A DNA stretch of 64,000 nucleotides from Pelobates cultripes (GCA_933207985.1 OW240912.1:108935503-108999502), one strand, 5' to 3'; shown: positions 11,086 to 23,852, counted from the first letter of the stretch. Translations and numbers: made by a program. The notes: a model not told the origin generated them from the letters alone.

Positions 11086-12839
11086 AGCAAATTATTATTC
11101 TATATTAATGTTGTTTTACACTTTGTCCGACTTGCCATGTATGTTCTAAGTCAGAAGGATAAGTAACAAAATGCAAAGTGCAGCACTTCTTCCTGGCTCT
11201 CAACTATATAAACTCCTTCTTGTACAGATGTAACCATACTTTGTGTCCAACAGTCCATGTTTGTTTATTAATGGGTTAATGCAAATACTGGCTTGAATAG
11301 AACTTTGTTTACTTGGCACAGAAATATAGTCAATACGTCCTGGTGAATAGCTACACTTAATATGGATGCATCTGTATAACCTTGTTGTAAGTGATCTTGA
11401 AATGTGTCACAGAAAATTCAAAGTGGTGTGGTGAAGAGAAGTTTGTTTGGAGGTATCTATCACTACAATAAAGCCACAGGTACATTTTCCAGATTTTTTT
11501 CCTTGCTGCAAACGCACAAGAAAGGCTGTGAATGTACACATTTGACAAGTAGTATCTGTTGTTACCAGTATCTGTCAAGTATGAAATTATTTTAGATACT
11601 TATGAGTATGGGTAAAATAAGGATGTTTTTAACCCCACCATGACATAAAACATGCCGTCACCATCATTATTGATTCACCTCACTTTGATTCATTCTTACA
11701 AATGGATTTTTGTTTGTTTTATGTGCTGCATCTATCGCTTAAAATTAATTTTGATGATTTTAAATGCTGCAATTTGTTTTAAAATACTTTGAAATTGTTG
11801 GGTGCTCTTTTTGGAAAATTAATAAGTTAATCATAATTTTTTCTGATTTATAAAACTGTTGCTCGGTGTTATCAAAGAAAGTACCAGTTATAAATCATCT
11901 TTATAGCACAACCTTGTATAAACAAATACCTCTATTAACCTCTACATTTAACCTCTAACATTTTCTACCAAATACTATAAAAAATAGAACATTACACTTA
12001 TACCTCCCCCCCCCCCCTCAAAAAAAAAAAAAATATTAAATAAATCATTTTTCTACCTGCTTGGTCTCTTGGAAGGTACATTATTGGATATTTTGGTATC
12101 AAACCTTTATATAGGTATGTGCAGTTTTTAGATAAGGAATATGATAAAGAGAACAATCTAAAGCTGGATCAGAGCTGCAAGTCCATAAATGTAAATCGTT
12201 ATTAAATTGAAACTCTTAAATATTGCAAATAAATTTCAGAAGCCCTAAAAATATTTTCATTAGCTGCACAAATAGCTTCTGCAGCTATATTTATAACCCT
12301 TTTTGCCCTTGTTAGTGCAGTCAAATGCTTCTCACACAGAAGCATTGAATAGAAAATTTAAATTTCACCCCCCATCCACCCAACTGCCCATAGAGATGGG
12401 TGGTTTTAATGAGATTTAGAGATTCATATGAACAAAATAAATAATACTTTAAGGCTGTATTAATTCAAGTGCAATCATAAGTATTGTTTTTCATGTGCAT
12501 TAAATTTGTGAGATGCTATATAACTATATTGTGGACTAATATTCCTATCAGGCTCAGCCAAGCACTAGATGAGTTTGTTGTTATATTCCACATAAACAAG
12601 TTTACAAACTATTTAGAAGGTGGCCTCACTATCCAATTTCATCAGATGTGTTTTTATTTCTAACAAGCCTCAGCTAGAATCTTACTTTAAGCATGGTATG
12701 AGTTGTAGTGCAGCAGGGACAGGCAATGTCTTGCACTTATTTATGGGGTATACATTACCAGTAGAATGGTTCTTCTTTTGCAAATAGGAAGGACAGATTT
12801 GAAAAAAAAGAATCGATTTATGCTTTTTCTTTATCAGGG
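11086..12839. other. Unassigned AT-rich DNA
   Basis: Long AT-rich sequence with a C-run and A-run at 12007-12033. No transposon terminus or coding motif was seen. It could be intronic or intergenic. Confidence 0.5.
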
Positions 12840-13099
12840 TATTAAAGTGGTAAACTGCAGCTTAGCAGCAGGAGCTTTGATACTGAGTGTTTAACTCAGT
12901 TAGCACTGCACTGGTTAGTCTGTTCAAGGTGTCTAGGGTTAGTGTGCTACGTGAGCTGAGAGAAAATTAAAAAGTTGCTCAAAACTAATATTGCCAGCCA
13001 GAAAGATCATGTACCAGCTGGCTGAATGACAAGCCATACACACAAAAGGGTATTTATATCCAGAATTAAACTATTTAAAAAAGAAATAATGTTGGATAT

Positions 13100-13163
13100 G
13101 GTCTTTAGACAATAACCCCTTCACTAAGATGAAGTGGTTATGGTGCCTAGAGTGACTCTTTAA
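13100..13163 (+). mobile_element. T2-like MITE right end
   Basis: The hairpin-forming ACTAAGATGAAGTGGTTATGG leads to GCCTAGAGTGACTCTTTAA, matching the TTAA-terminated MITE ends elsewhere. The left end is uncertain. Confidence 0.45.
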
Positions 13164-14561
13164 TAACGGTTTACTTATTTTTATGCCAGCTGATTTAACT
13201 CTTAACACTGCCGGGCGTGCTACACCAGCCTGAAAAATGTGGGCTATAACACTATTATTTTCACATAATTAAGTGATTCTATTAAATATATAGTGAAGGA
13301 CATCTCTGACAACCCAGGCAGAAAGTCCAGAGAATTTAATTTGCAAGACCTATACTTAATCGTGTACCTTTCCAAAACACTGTAAAACCTTCACTGAATA
13401 CAAATGTGAGTGTTTTGAAACAGTTAAACCTATAATGACGATGATATATTCAATAAAAGTGTAGTTTTTTGTATAAAAAAAAATGCAAAAAACCCCCAAA
13501 ATTAACACTAAGTTTGGCCAGAGTTTGTGACTAAGTGGCTATTAAAAAAGACTGGACATACCCTATTTTGAATACCCTGGGATGCCTACTTTTTCAAATG
13601 GTATGCCATGATGGGGTACATTTTCATTCCTGGGCTGCCATATGGTCTCAAAGGCAACATAGATCCAGCAAACCAATCTGGCAAATTTCAATGTCTAAAA
13701 ACTAAAAAATTAGTAAGCCATATATTTGGCTCTGTAACTTTCCAAAACACCATAATACCTGTACAAGGGGGGTACTGTTGTACTTGTGAGACATTTCTGA
13801 ACACAAATATGTGTGTTTTATTGCTTTAAAAGCTAACAGTATTATAATATTCACAGTTAAAATGCCACACAGAACTAAAAAAAAATAACAGTCTTAATTT
13901 CTCACACGTTTTTAGATTTTCTTCATATAAAAATAGTTTCATATATAAATATTTCATGGGAAATGAAAGCCCTGTTTCTCCTGAACAAAATTATATATAA
14001 TAAGTGTGGGTGCATTTAATATGAGGTAAATTATGGTCACACAGACATATAGTCAAATTCCAGGTTTTGTTTTGACCAGCACTTGTACAATTGCCTCCAT
14101 CCTTAACGAGTTAAGATATATTTTCCATTTCAGAACATTAATGGAAATGGACAAAATAACATGTATTGTGATGTAAATGAACAGGTAAATTTAGATTATT
14201 ATTTTTTTGCATAACCTGGTTGTTTAGAAAAAACACTTTTTGAAACTGAGACCTGATTCCTATGTTGACCAAAAACATGCTTTGGTTGATCTTTCTGTTC
14301 TGCAGATGGTATTTAGATTTAAGATCTATTAGTATTCTTATACATTTTTTCTACATTTAATTTTTATATCACCACTCATGAATTGTGGGGGAAAGAATGC
14401 AGGAATATATTGGGAAGCTACGTTAGATAGCTTATGTTACATGTGTATTTAAAATACTGATGCTATCTAAATAAAATTTTAAAAAAATCTATTTTTATGT
14501 TTGTTTTATTTTTCAATTCCATTACATTTAAAATGTTTCTACTTAATGTATCTGCAAGTAC
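13164..14561. other. Unassigned AT-rich DNA
   Basis: No gene is supported. The longest plus-strand open stretch (13608-13829) lacks recognisable motifs and is treated as chance. Confidence 0.5.
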
Positions 14562-15101
14562 TTATAGGAACACTCCAATGTTAAATATATTCATATATTA
14601 ATTTATAATATTGGGGTGTTGCTTTTTTGTTTTAGATTTAGGCTCCTAAAATAAACTCACTCTTTTTCTAGCACAAGGACAGCCTGCTCCGTTCTTGCCA
14701 AAAACATTGTGATAGAAAATATCCAGTCCAGTCCAATGCTTATCATAGAGAATACCGGGCTGAAGGGAGAGGAAGGGGTTAAATCACTTACCTTTCTCCA
14801 GTGCCGGGCTCCCTCTGCGCTGGGGACTCTCCTCCTCCTTCGGACGTCATCAGCTGAATGCGCATGTGCGGCAAGAGTCATTTAGTCAGTCCATAGGAAA
14901 GCATTCTCATTGCTTTCCTATGGACTCTGGCGTCTTCTCACTATGAAAATCAATGAGACAGCCACTAGAGGCTGGATTAAAACATAGCAGTTTCTCTGAA
15001 ACTGCTATATTTACAGCATTCAGGGTTAACACTAGATGGACCTGGCACCCAGACCACTTCATTAAGCTGAAGTGGTCTGGGTGCCTATAGTGGTCCTTTA
15101 A
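14562..15101 (+). mobile_element. T2-like TTAA MITE, about 540 bp
   Basis: A decayed left end (TTATAGGAACACTCCAATG) and an intact right end (CTATAGTGGTCCTTTAA) bound the element. It shares hairpins with the 38498 copy: CCATAGGAAAGCA..TGCTTTCCTATGG near 14892, CATAGCAGTTTCTCTGAAACTG near 14986, and a 42-nt hairpin at 15044-15085 whose sequence is identical to 38942-38983. Non-coding. Confidence 0.75.
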
Positions 15102-16081
15102 GATGGTAACATCTCAGTTTGTAAATTAGGGGTTTTGTAAAAGTCTCAATTTGTCTTAAAATCAGCACTTTAAAAAATAAGACTTTGGGGATCTTCAGAT
15201 ACCCCTCCAAGTCACTTACGCTTTAGTGTTCATTTAAATAGAAAACAAAATATATTTGTCACACATTGGTCATATTATGAAAAACAGCTGAATTTAAACA
15301 CTAAAAAAAGGCCAAAACACCAGAGTGCTCAGATTTTGGCGGTGTTATATTAAAACTCTGGATGATGGTTTATTGTTATTCATTGAAATGCAACAAGGGA
15401 AACTAGTTGGAATGAAACTGTAATAATTTTATTTTCCTGTATTATTTTCGCAGACAAACCTGCAAAATCTAATGTTTGTCCTGCCCAGAATGATCCTTGC
15501 ATGCTTTTAGTTTAGCTAACACAAGCTAATTGCAGAGCAGGACGGTGTATAATTTTGACCACACTAATCACAGCTCTATATGAGTGCACAGATCGGAGTG
15601 CACAGTTCAAGGCATGCCAGACTCTCTAATAATAACCGGTTGCAAAAGTGCAGTCAGTAACAGGCTGTACCTGGCAGGAATCTAAGATGAAATACGAAAG
15701 TACCAGGGGAGGAGTCATTTTTCAGGAAATTATAGCATTGGATAAAACATTGATAACCACCTGTAGCATTGACCTTTTTATCATGAAAGAATTTAATTTA
15801 AAATTTATATTAAAGATTCAGCAAATTACATCTTAATTCGGGTTCAGACATGGCAAATCCAGGGCAAACACTGCAAATAAAAAGAGAAATATAGACATTG
15901 TTTCATTTTTGTGCTTGGGAAAGTGAGGAGGACTTGCAAGGCTACAAATAGCAGGTCTGCAGCTGTTGCAAGCTGCTTTTTTATTTTTATATCCTGCCAA
16001 AGAAAACATTCAGGAAAAATACATGCATGTTTTCTTTGGAAATATATCTACTAAATGGTTTAAAAAGTGGAATTATTAATA
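15102..16081. other. Unassigned DNA
   Basis: No gene or terminal repeat was recognised in this AT-rich stretch. Confidence 0.5.
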
Positions 16082-16089
16082 TATAATAA

Positions 16090-17173
16090 TTTTTTAAATT
16101 TTTTTTTATAAAGCTTTATTTTTCAGTGCAATATAGAATGCTTGGCATGGCCACAACAGCCATGTCAAAATATTTCAACATTTAAACATGGTATATGTCT
16201 ATACATGTTATAAGGTCAGGATGCACCCTTTTATATATAGGTAAGGTCAGATAGGTTTTAACAAGTTGTAGTTGGTTGTCATTAAAGGTTTATAACCCTC
16301 CAAGGTCATCTGCAGCGCTGTCGGGGTTGGGTTTTGTCAAAGCTAGGTGGACAGGGGTGTGTTCTGGGTCATCCTCGGCGGTTGCACCTGCCGTCCCCTT
16401 AATAGCCCATTTAGGGTTGGACCCCCGCGGTTTAGAGAGAAGTTGGCCCTCTATGTCTAGGAGTGAGTCGCTGAGGTTTGCGCTGCTTTATGTCCTGTGG
16501 GTAGGTGTAAGGTGTGTGTGGGCTGGGTGATATGCTGTTGCCTGTGACCAGTGTTATGTGTGAAACACAGATAGTCTATATAGTCTGGGGGATGTGGGGC
16601 CCGTGTGAGCGGTTGTGGTCCGACTATGTGATCTGCAGGTTGCAGAGGCGTGTGTAGACAGACCAGTAGTGGGTTCATGTAGGGAGGCTCCCTGGAGTGT
16701 AGCGCCCCCGTACCTTGGGGCCAAAGGGGGGGGGGGGTGCAATATCGTGCACCGGAGCACAGAGACCCAATCTCTGGGTGTAACAATCATTTCCTAATGG
16801 TCTGGTGGGTAAGGTAAGGCAATTATCTTGCATGAAATTTGCCCAGCTGTCCGTATGTGAAGGCTAATTAAAAGTAAATCAGTAACATAACATAGCATAA
16901 AGTGTCCCGGAGTTAAAACTGAACTTTGTAGCGGTAGACTTGTGGTCAGGTCGCGTTGCCTCGTTTCCCTCTGGGTGTGGGGACGTCTTTGTCATCCATG
17001 GGTGTTGTTCGAGGGCAGGTGGCGGCGGCTTCAGGTTGGTCAGCTAGGCCCAATGTGGCTAGCAGGGCCGGGCCCTCCTTGGGATCTGAGGCCTTATAGT
17101 TTTGTCCTTCCTTAGAGACCCAGAGGGTTTTTGGTGTTGCCCATCTATAGGTGATCCCTGCATCTCGCAGCTG
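16090..17173 (-). mobile_element. L1/Tx1-type LINE, ORF1 fragment plus 3' tail, antisense
   Basis: On the minus strand an ORF1 C-terminal frame (17185 to 16946) runs into about 840 bp of non-coding 3' region. It ends AAAAATAAAGCTTTATAAAAAAAAA near 16125-16100, a polyadenylation signal followed closely by an A tail. TATAATAA occurs at both edges (16082-16089 and 17174-17181), a possible 8-bp target duplication, weak because it is AT-rich. As in the 3275-4480 copy, ORF2 is absent. Confidence 0.65.
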
Positions 17174-17185
17174 TATAATAAACAT
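16946..17185 (-). pseudogene. L1/Tx1 ORF1 C-terminal fragment
   Basis: The 79-residue open frame begins QLRDAGITYRWATPKTLWV, the typical C-terminal ORF1 box (L-x-x-A-G-I-x-Y-R-W), and continues through a GPALLATLGL segment. In the intact protein this domain binds RNA with the RRM. Here the RRM and coiled coil are missing, so it is a remnant. Confidence 0.65.
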
Positions 17186-18264
17186 TTTAGTGCTAGGTGG
17201 TTTGACTAGGCAAGTGCTTATAGGCAGTTATGTAGTTCCAAATAGCCTTGTCTGTATTCTATATCCTCTCTTGATAAGGACTGATATTAATATTTTGGGT
17301 TTGAGACTAGTCCCATTTCTTTGTATGTGTTGAATGGCTTGGCTTACTCTCAGAATTTAATTTAGAAAGACATTTTACTGTAAAATATGCTAGCAATTGT
17401 GTAGGTCTGTAAGATATACTTATGTATAGAACAAGACCAGGCAAAAATTGTATAAGACTAGCATAATTTAGCCTTAATACAAGAGGACTGTGCATCCCTG
17501 GTTTTGTTTGGAGTTTGTGCTATGTTATTGACCTTCTGGTGTTCTGGTGTATAGATGGATTAAGGAATATGGATTTCTCGCTCCTTGATTATATGGGCTA
17601 GTTGACTATGGGACTGATATCTTAAAGGTTGTCCATTGAGTCTAACGAACTACCTTTAAGATAGGAGTACCATAAGCAACTAGATTTTACCTACAGAACC
17701 AAAAGGTTTTTTTTGTGTGTGTGTGTAAGAACTTTAAAGCATTTTAATTCACTGAATAAGAATTATGTTCTATCAAGTCCAAGGAATGTTTTTATAGATA
17801 GACCTAATGCTGTTTTTGAAAAACAGAATATAAATAGCTATAATATTTATTACAAACAATATTAATAAAATCTTGTTCAGGTTCTAAAAAGGAACAGGTA
17901 AAAGCACAAATAATGTCAGTGCACATAACTGCTACCTAAATATAGAAAAATAATTTCTTCTGTCCTCCCGCTTAATGTATCACCTAATAAAGTACAGCGT
18001 CCATAATTCACAATATCCTGCTCATCTGGAGACAAATACCATTTACGCTGCCAGCGTTTATTATATCCTTTGGACTTAAGAAAGGATACAGGTTTCAAAC
18101 ACACAATTTTAATACTTGCAGTGTGTATTTTAGGATTTTCTAGATCTTACAACCACAAATTCCAAATGTAATTCCTTTGGTTTTCTATAAGTTATTAAAA
18201 GTGGTCCCACTGATCAAGACAAACATATGAAATGATAAAACCGAGCAATTTTTAAAGTAAATTC
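17182..18264. other. Unassigned DNA with one unexplained minus-strand frame
   Basis: No repeat terminus was recognised. On the minus strand 18104-17916 is open for 62 residues with a mixed, non-low-complexity composition (including KRWQRKWYLSPDEQDIV). The family is not recognised and no clear splice sites frame it. Confidence 0.35.
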
Positions 18265-18430
18265 ATTACCCAGCCTTTGCTATTGTTATTGATATTTATG
18301 TAGTGCTAACGCATTTCACAGTGCTTCACAATCCTATAAAGTGGGGCATTAAACAAATGAGACAAACTAATAGGAACAGTATATTAATGAGGACCCTGAG
18401 CTTGCAAATCTATGCAACTAGTCAATTTAT
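18265..18430. repeat. Possible interspersed repeat fragment
   Basis: TATTTATGTAGTGCTAACGCATTTCACAGTGC resembles a common vertebrate LINE or SINE tail phrase (tissue of 'GCGC...ACAGTGCT' type). Boundaries and class cannot be established by eye. Confidence 0.3.
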
Positions 18431-19762
18431 TCCATTACTAATGCAGTCTGATTAAAGCCGTAGATAATTTTGTCAGTCGATTTGCTTCTTCTTGGTGATA
18501 AAACATAAATGGTTTTCTGTTTACCGATTGGTGCACATTTTAAAAACTGAATTTAACATAATCACTTTCCTCTCTTTAACTAATATGGAAATAAAGGCAC
18601 CTTGGTGAGGCTGATTTACATTCAAAATCATTAGAAAGCCTAAGAAATCATTTATAATTGCTGACAGTTACTAGCTAAATGCCTCCATAGGCTTTCAGAT
18701 GTTGAAATGATACCGCCAATTTATAGATAGACATCACAGCTGTTCTTTTAGTTCCTGGAAATACAGTTCACTGCTGGAATTGTAAAATTTGTAATTCCAA
18801 AAACAAATCTGTGAAACTATATGTAAAATACAAACAACTACCTTCAATGTTTACAGATTAACAGACTGTGGGAGTGTGGATTTAGCAGTTTATATTTTAT
18901 AAATTCTATTACATAAAAAAAAATATATAAATTTCTTACAAACGGTAATAACAGGTTTGTACTTTACAGCTAATAAGACTTAGAGATATTCTTGTTTGTA
19001 CGTGTGAGCTTTTGAAATAAACTGTGATGGGCTGTCACCTTGGCCATAAAGGTTGGGAATGTAGCACCTAGCTGTTACAAGCATGGCATGCATGAGGGGT
19101 ATGGACATTTTTAACAGTTGAGTCACATACCAGCATACAGTTATAACATATATAAATATTAGACGTGTGCACAGCGAGCAAATTTGGTTTTGCCAAATCG
19201 AAAAAAATGTTTGTGTTAGTCGTTTCATGATGCGTTCTAGTTTGGATGGATTTCGCCCATGCAATAGTTTTGGGAATTAATACAACATGCAAGATGCAGC
19301 ACACTCATTCATTTGTGTTTTTTTAAAATTATATTCAATTCAGTGAGCTTTAAAGTTGCTGTTTAGTGAGTGAGTGGATCTTATTCAAATAGCAAGTGAG
19401 AAGTAAAATAGATAAATATATCTAGATTTTCTTTTTTGTACTGCATTGGTCACTTCCCACTCATCCATATAGCATTTCGTAATTAGGGTATTAGGAAGAA
19501 CCACGGATCGCCACAATTTGGACAAATCGCAATTCATTTGAAACCAAATGCATAAATCTAATAAATATCACGGAATGGCTAGTGTGCGACCATTCAGCGT
19601 ACATTAAATTAGTACTTTGGTATAGAAGGCAATGTATAACTGGACTGAGATGCTGACAACCACCAGCTATCCAAAACTATATAAAGCATAATTACAATTA
19701 TAATGAAGCTCCCTTAGGTGTAAAATGCAAGTGGTGATGGCTGTATGACTGTACACTGTGGT
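18431..19762. other. Unassigned AT-rich DNA
   Basis: No gene is supported. A segment near 19160-19600 containing AAATTTGG/CCAAATCG and later GACAAATCGCAATTC may be a diverged inverted-repeat element, but the ends could not be matched. Confidence 0.4.
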
Positions 19763-20930
19763 CAGGGCCGGACTGGGAAGAAAATTCGGCCCGGGCATTT
19801 TTTAATGACAGTGGCCCACTAAAAAGGGGGCGGGGCCAGGTAGGGTGTGTTTTGTCATCACCAATGACAAGCACGCCCCATCACAAAATGAGCATGTTGG
19901 TTCAATGCTCTTCGAGGGCAGACCATGCGCAGAGCTCTGCTGAAGAGCTCTAGCATGAGAAAAAGACCCTATATTTGTTCTGCACAGCGAAAGCAAATTT
20001 AATAACATGCTTGCACTGTGTTTGCTTGAAATTTGTCTCTGGTGTCTCCATAGATGGAATACCAGGAGACAAAAATACCAGGAAAGAGTATTGTGCAGTG
20101 TGTGTGAGTGTGTGTGTGTGTGAGGGGTGCAGTGTGTGCTGTGTGTGAGTGATGCGTACTGTGTGCATGTGAAGAAGCTGTGTGTGAGGGTGCTGTGAGT
20201 GTCAGGGGTGCAGTGTGTGTGTGAGTGAGGGTGCTGTGTGTGTTAGGGTGATGTGTGTGTGTGTTAGGGGTGTAGTGTGTGTGCTGTGTTTGAGTGAGGG
20301 TACTATGTGCGTGTGAGTGTGCTGTGAGTGTCAGGAGTGCAGTGTGTGTACGTGAGGTTGCTGTGAGTGTCAAGGGTGCAGTGTGTGTGTGAGGGTGCTG
20401 TGAGTGTCAGGGGTGCAGTGTGTGTGTGTGTGAGGGTGCTGTGTCAGGGGTGCAGGATGTGTGTGTGTGAGGGTGCTGTGAGGGTCAGGGGTGCAGGGTG
20501 TGTGTGAGTGAGGGTGCTGTGAGTGATTATATCCCCCTCCCTTCTTACCTTTAGCCTGGGAGGGGGGATCGTCCTGCTGCCATCCCTGTTGGTGCTAGTG
20601 ATGAGTGAACTCTAACCTGTGGGGCTAGCGTTCACTCTCACGAGACCCAGATCATTGCCATGGCAACGCTCCGAATCTCGCGAGAGGAACCTGGCGGAGC
20701 TGTAAGTTAGAGCTCCTCCGGGTTCCTCTCTCCCCCACCGGCGGCCGCAATATACTGCATGTGGGCCGGCAAGGGAGATGTTTGATCTCCCCGCCGGCCT
20801 GTCATGGAATGTAGCAGGGCCTGCATGGACCAGCCGGGGAGATCTTGTGATCTCCCCTGCTGGCCTCGGCTCATAGCCACTGCGGCCCACTGGGCATTTA
20901 CCCGGTGTGCCCTATGGCCAGTCCGGGCCT
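19763..20930. mobile_element. Non-autonomous DNA element with internal GT minisatellite
   Basis: The left end CAGGGCCGGACTGGGAAG and right end CCAGTCCGGGCCT form imperfect inverted termini. No convincing duplication flanks them. The interior combines a GT array (20090-20525) with a GC-rich block at 20560-20900 containing short palindromes. No transposase is present; open frames in the GT block are translation of the repeat. Confidence 0.55.
20090..20525. repeat. GT-rich minisatellite
   Basis: Imperfect units of roughly 30-40 bp such as GGGTGCTGTGAGTGTCAGGG are repeated about ten times with TGTGTG linkers. It lies inside the element at 19763-20930. Confidence 0.8.
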
Positions 20931-20974
20931 AACTGGTTATTTATTTTGCTGTCAATGTACAACCTAAGGCAACA

Positions 20975-22160
20975 GTTAGTTAAGGTTATGATTAGCAAGA
21001 AATAGGGTCATGATCAGAGTAATATAGGGTTAGGGGTCGAGTTAGTCTTAGTTAGGGTTTTTGGAAGTTTTAATATCATGTAAGATATTTGCCTTAAAGT
21101 TAACAAATGAGCTTAAACTTTAATGGCCATTGTGGTGGTACTAAAACGGTTGCTCACTACATGTACATTGGGATTTGTGGTAGTGTGAATGTAACATTTT
21201 GGTTTTATTTATACATAGGAGTTTAATACTGTTAGGCTGCCGCTAAAAAATTAGTTGGCGTTTGAGTACAGGACTAGTTTCCTTATTTAAAATTAACAAC
21301 TTCTAAGGCTAATTTTCTGATTTAGGGATACTTTTGTACAGGAATTGATAAATATACCCTATTCTGCCTTATTAGAGATCTTTCCTTTAAACTGAAAGAA
21401 ATAAGCCTAGCTGGGGTTAGACCTATAGGTTAGGGTTAAGGCTATGGTAAACTAAGTTTAGAGCATCAATTAGATTGGGTTATGTCTAGGGTAAGTTTTA
21501 GTGTTAGAATTAGGGTTTCAGTGTTTAGTATATTGAAATCAGTGGTAAGGTTAAAATAAAAGTTAGCATAAAGATTAAACCAGTTAGGGCTGAATTTATT
21601 TTTTGTATTTAGTGATAAAAAGCAAAAATTAAAAGTAATTTAGGAAGTTATATTAAGGCTATGGATAGCTACATTTAGAATGAATTAGGGTTATGATTAA
21701 CACAGAAAAATTAGGATCAGAGTTAGGGCTATGAGTATATAAGATTAGCTATGGTTTGGTATAGTTTTAGATTTAACTATGTTAGAATTCATGTTTATGC
21801 TAAGTATTGCTAGAATCGTTGTTATAAAGCAGGCTTCCCCAAACTCCGGCCCTCCAGATGTTGCTGAACTTCAACTCCCATGATTCTATGAATGAAATAA
21901 GCTGAGAATCATGGGAGTTGTAGTTCAGCAACATCTGGAGGGCCGGAGTTTGGGGAAGCCTGTTATAAAGGATTAAAGCTACAGTTAGGGGTTGAGTTAG
22001 TTGTGGTTAAGGTTAGGATTAACCACATTTAGTTGGGATTAAGGTTAACTGGGGTTAGGATTGAATAGGGTTAGATTTCAAATTTAGGTTAGAGTTGCAA
22101 AATTAGTGTTCATATTGTTTACATTTGAATTCATGGTTAAGTTTCAGGATTATTATTAGT
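20975..22160 (+). repeat. Degenerate TTAGGG-like repeat field
   Basis: Variants of GTTAGGG, GGTTAGGGTTA, TAGGGTTAGGGG and GGTTAAGG recur at irregular spacing across about 1.2 kb, always in the same orientation, separated by AT-rich DNA. This is compatible with an old, eroded interstitial telomere-like array or an unrelated GGTTAG satellite. It is interrupted by the hAT MITE at 21830-21962. Confidence 0.55.
21830..21962. mobile_element. hAT foldback MITE, 133 bp
   Basis: The element is almost one hairpin: CAGGCTTCCCCAAACTCCGG at the left pairs with CCGGAGTTTGGGGAAGCCTG at the right, continuing for about 55 bp per arm around a short loop. An exact 8-bp duplication, TTATAAAG, lies at 21822-21829 and 21963-21970. 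Non-coding and, with its exact duplication, probably fairly young. Confidence 0.9.
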
Positions 22161-22684
22161 AAGGGTTAGCATAAAGAAAAATTCAGGGCTAATATTACAT
22201 GAATTGTTAGAATAATGTATTTCTTTATTCACTTAGTTTGGGCAGTTGGATTGTGTTATACTTCGGGCACTTTAGAATCCATTGCTTATGTTATACATAT
22301 ATGTAGAGAGAGATGTTTTTTGGTAGATCAATACATCCCACACCACAATAAATGGATTATCATTCAGTATATTTTAGTATTATATCTACACATCCGGTGC
22401 TGTAATTCTGTCATATCCGTAGCTGCACAGAGTCATGACAAAATATACGTTCAGAGACTTGTGATATTACATCACATCCAGTTTAGCTTGCACGGCTAAA
22501 AGTCATTCTCCCATCATTTAATATCTATCCTTCCTTTATCCCACCCTAGAATTTCGTTTTAAATTCCTTTCCATCACACCAGCACCCCATCTGCTTTCAA
22601 ATCCTTCCACCATTTCAGTTCTTACTCCATACCAGCTTTCAACCACCATTTATGAAACACTTCTTTTATTCATTTACAATGCTC
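22161..22684. other. Unassigned DNA
   Basis: An open stretch at 22215-22499 has no recognisable motif and unremarkable composition. No gene is claimed. Confidence 0.45.
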
Positions 22685-22945
22685 CTTTCAGGAGGATAAT
22701 GCACCCTGCCACACTGCAAAAAAAGTTCAGTAACACTTTGAGCAACATGACAAAGAGTTCAGGGTGTTGCCTTGGCCTCCAATTTCCCCAGATGTTAATC
22801 CCATTAAGCATCCGTGGGATATCCATGAAGGCCCCACCTCAAAACATGCAGGACTTAAAGGATCTGCAGCTCATGTCTATGTTCCAGTTACCACAGGACT
22901 TGTTCAGAGGTCTTGTGAGGTCAGTGTATGTACATATTTTATTAT
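22685..22945 (+). pseudogene. Tc1/mariner transposase C-terminal remnant
   Basis: Two frames together show the transposase C-terminus. QEDNAPCHTA near 22690 is the second catalytic aspartate region (DNAPCHTA). WPPISPDVNPIKHPWD near 22771-22818 corresponds to the SPDLNPIEHLWD box, with the catalytic glutamate replaced by lysine. The ending APPQNMQDLKDL..PQDLFRGLV lies in a neighbouring frame. DDE transposases cut and paste DNA; this fragment lacks the N-terminal DNA-binding domain, the first aspartate and the terminal repeats. Confidence 0.75.
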
Positions 22946-23852
22946 TTGTGTATATATTCTAAATACATAAATATCTATATATACACAGTATACTTATATT
23001 ATATATATATCATTAATGAAGATAGGGTGCACTTTGAAGACTCTTCAATCAAACTCCCACCAGCTACAGACAAGAAGAAGGGGAATTTCTCACTTTGCCC
23101 CTGCACAGATTGAACGGCAGGAGAGTGGAGCTCTGTGCAGCCTCCTCCCGCTTGTCACTGGGACTTTGCTCTCCTGTGTCGGTGCACCATAAGGCTGCCT
23201 TTCAGTGGTGCTGGTCCTGCTACCAAGGTTATTGTAAGCAAATTATATCCATGAATGCCCCATTTCTGTTCTTTGATCACTAGCTTGATGCCCATTGGAT
23301 TTTCATTGACTGTTTTTGTAAGTTCATCTGTTTAGTCAGTCATGATAAAAACTCATGGAGACCACAATGGGTAGAATCATTGTGTGAATCATCAATAGAA
23401 TATACAGTTTTATACATCGGACAAATCTTCAGACTATCAGCTTTTCTATTATATAAGTAAACGTTTCAATGACTCTGCTTAATGGATTTGATGGATTGTA
23501 TTTCTATCCATCTATTAGCTTCCAAGTTAAGTCAACTGATGTATGTCAAAGCATGAAGGCATACTCATTCTCCGCTATCCAGCACCATTACCACGAATTT
23601 GGCATAATTATTGCAGAATATTCAGGGAAAAGTCACTTCCAACATCAACTTGATGACCCAGGTGCTAGTTCTCCTGAAATTAAACAAACAGCCCTTTACA
23701 TGGAAAAGTGCCAGCACACACTTTATGCAATTTGTAGTTTTACCTATGAACTCAGTACCCTAAGTATTTGCTAAGATTTGATGAGATTATTAACATTTCA
23801 TTTATGTTTTTATACTACTTAACAAATATAGCCAACAATTTTATTCTTTTGT
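22946..23852. other. Unassigned DNA
   Basis: A 101-residue open stretch (23469-23774, plus strand) shows no recognisable motif and is probably chance. No repeat terminus was identified. Confidence 0.4.

Noticed and set aside
19999..20373. Thr/His-rich protein on the minus strand
   Set aside because: It is translation of the GT minisatellite.
23469..23774. 101-residue plus-strand protein
   Set aside because: No recognisable motif, no splice or promoter context, and chance open frames of this size are expected in 64 kb.
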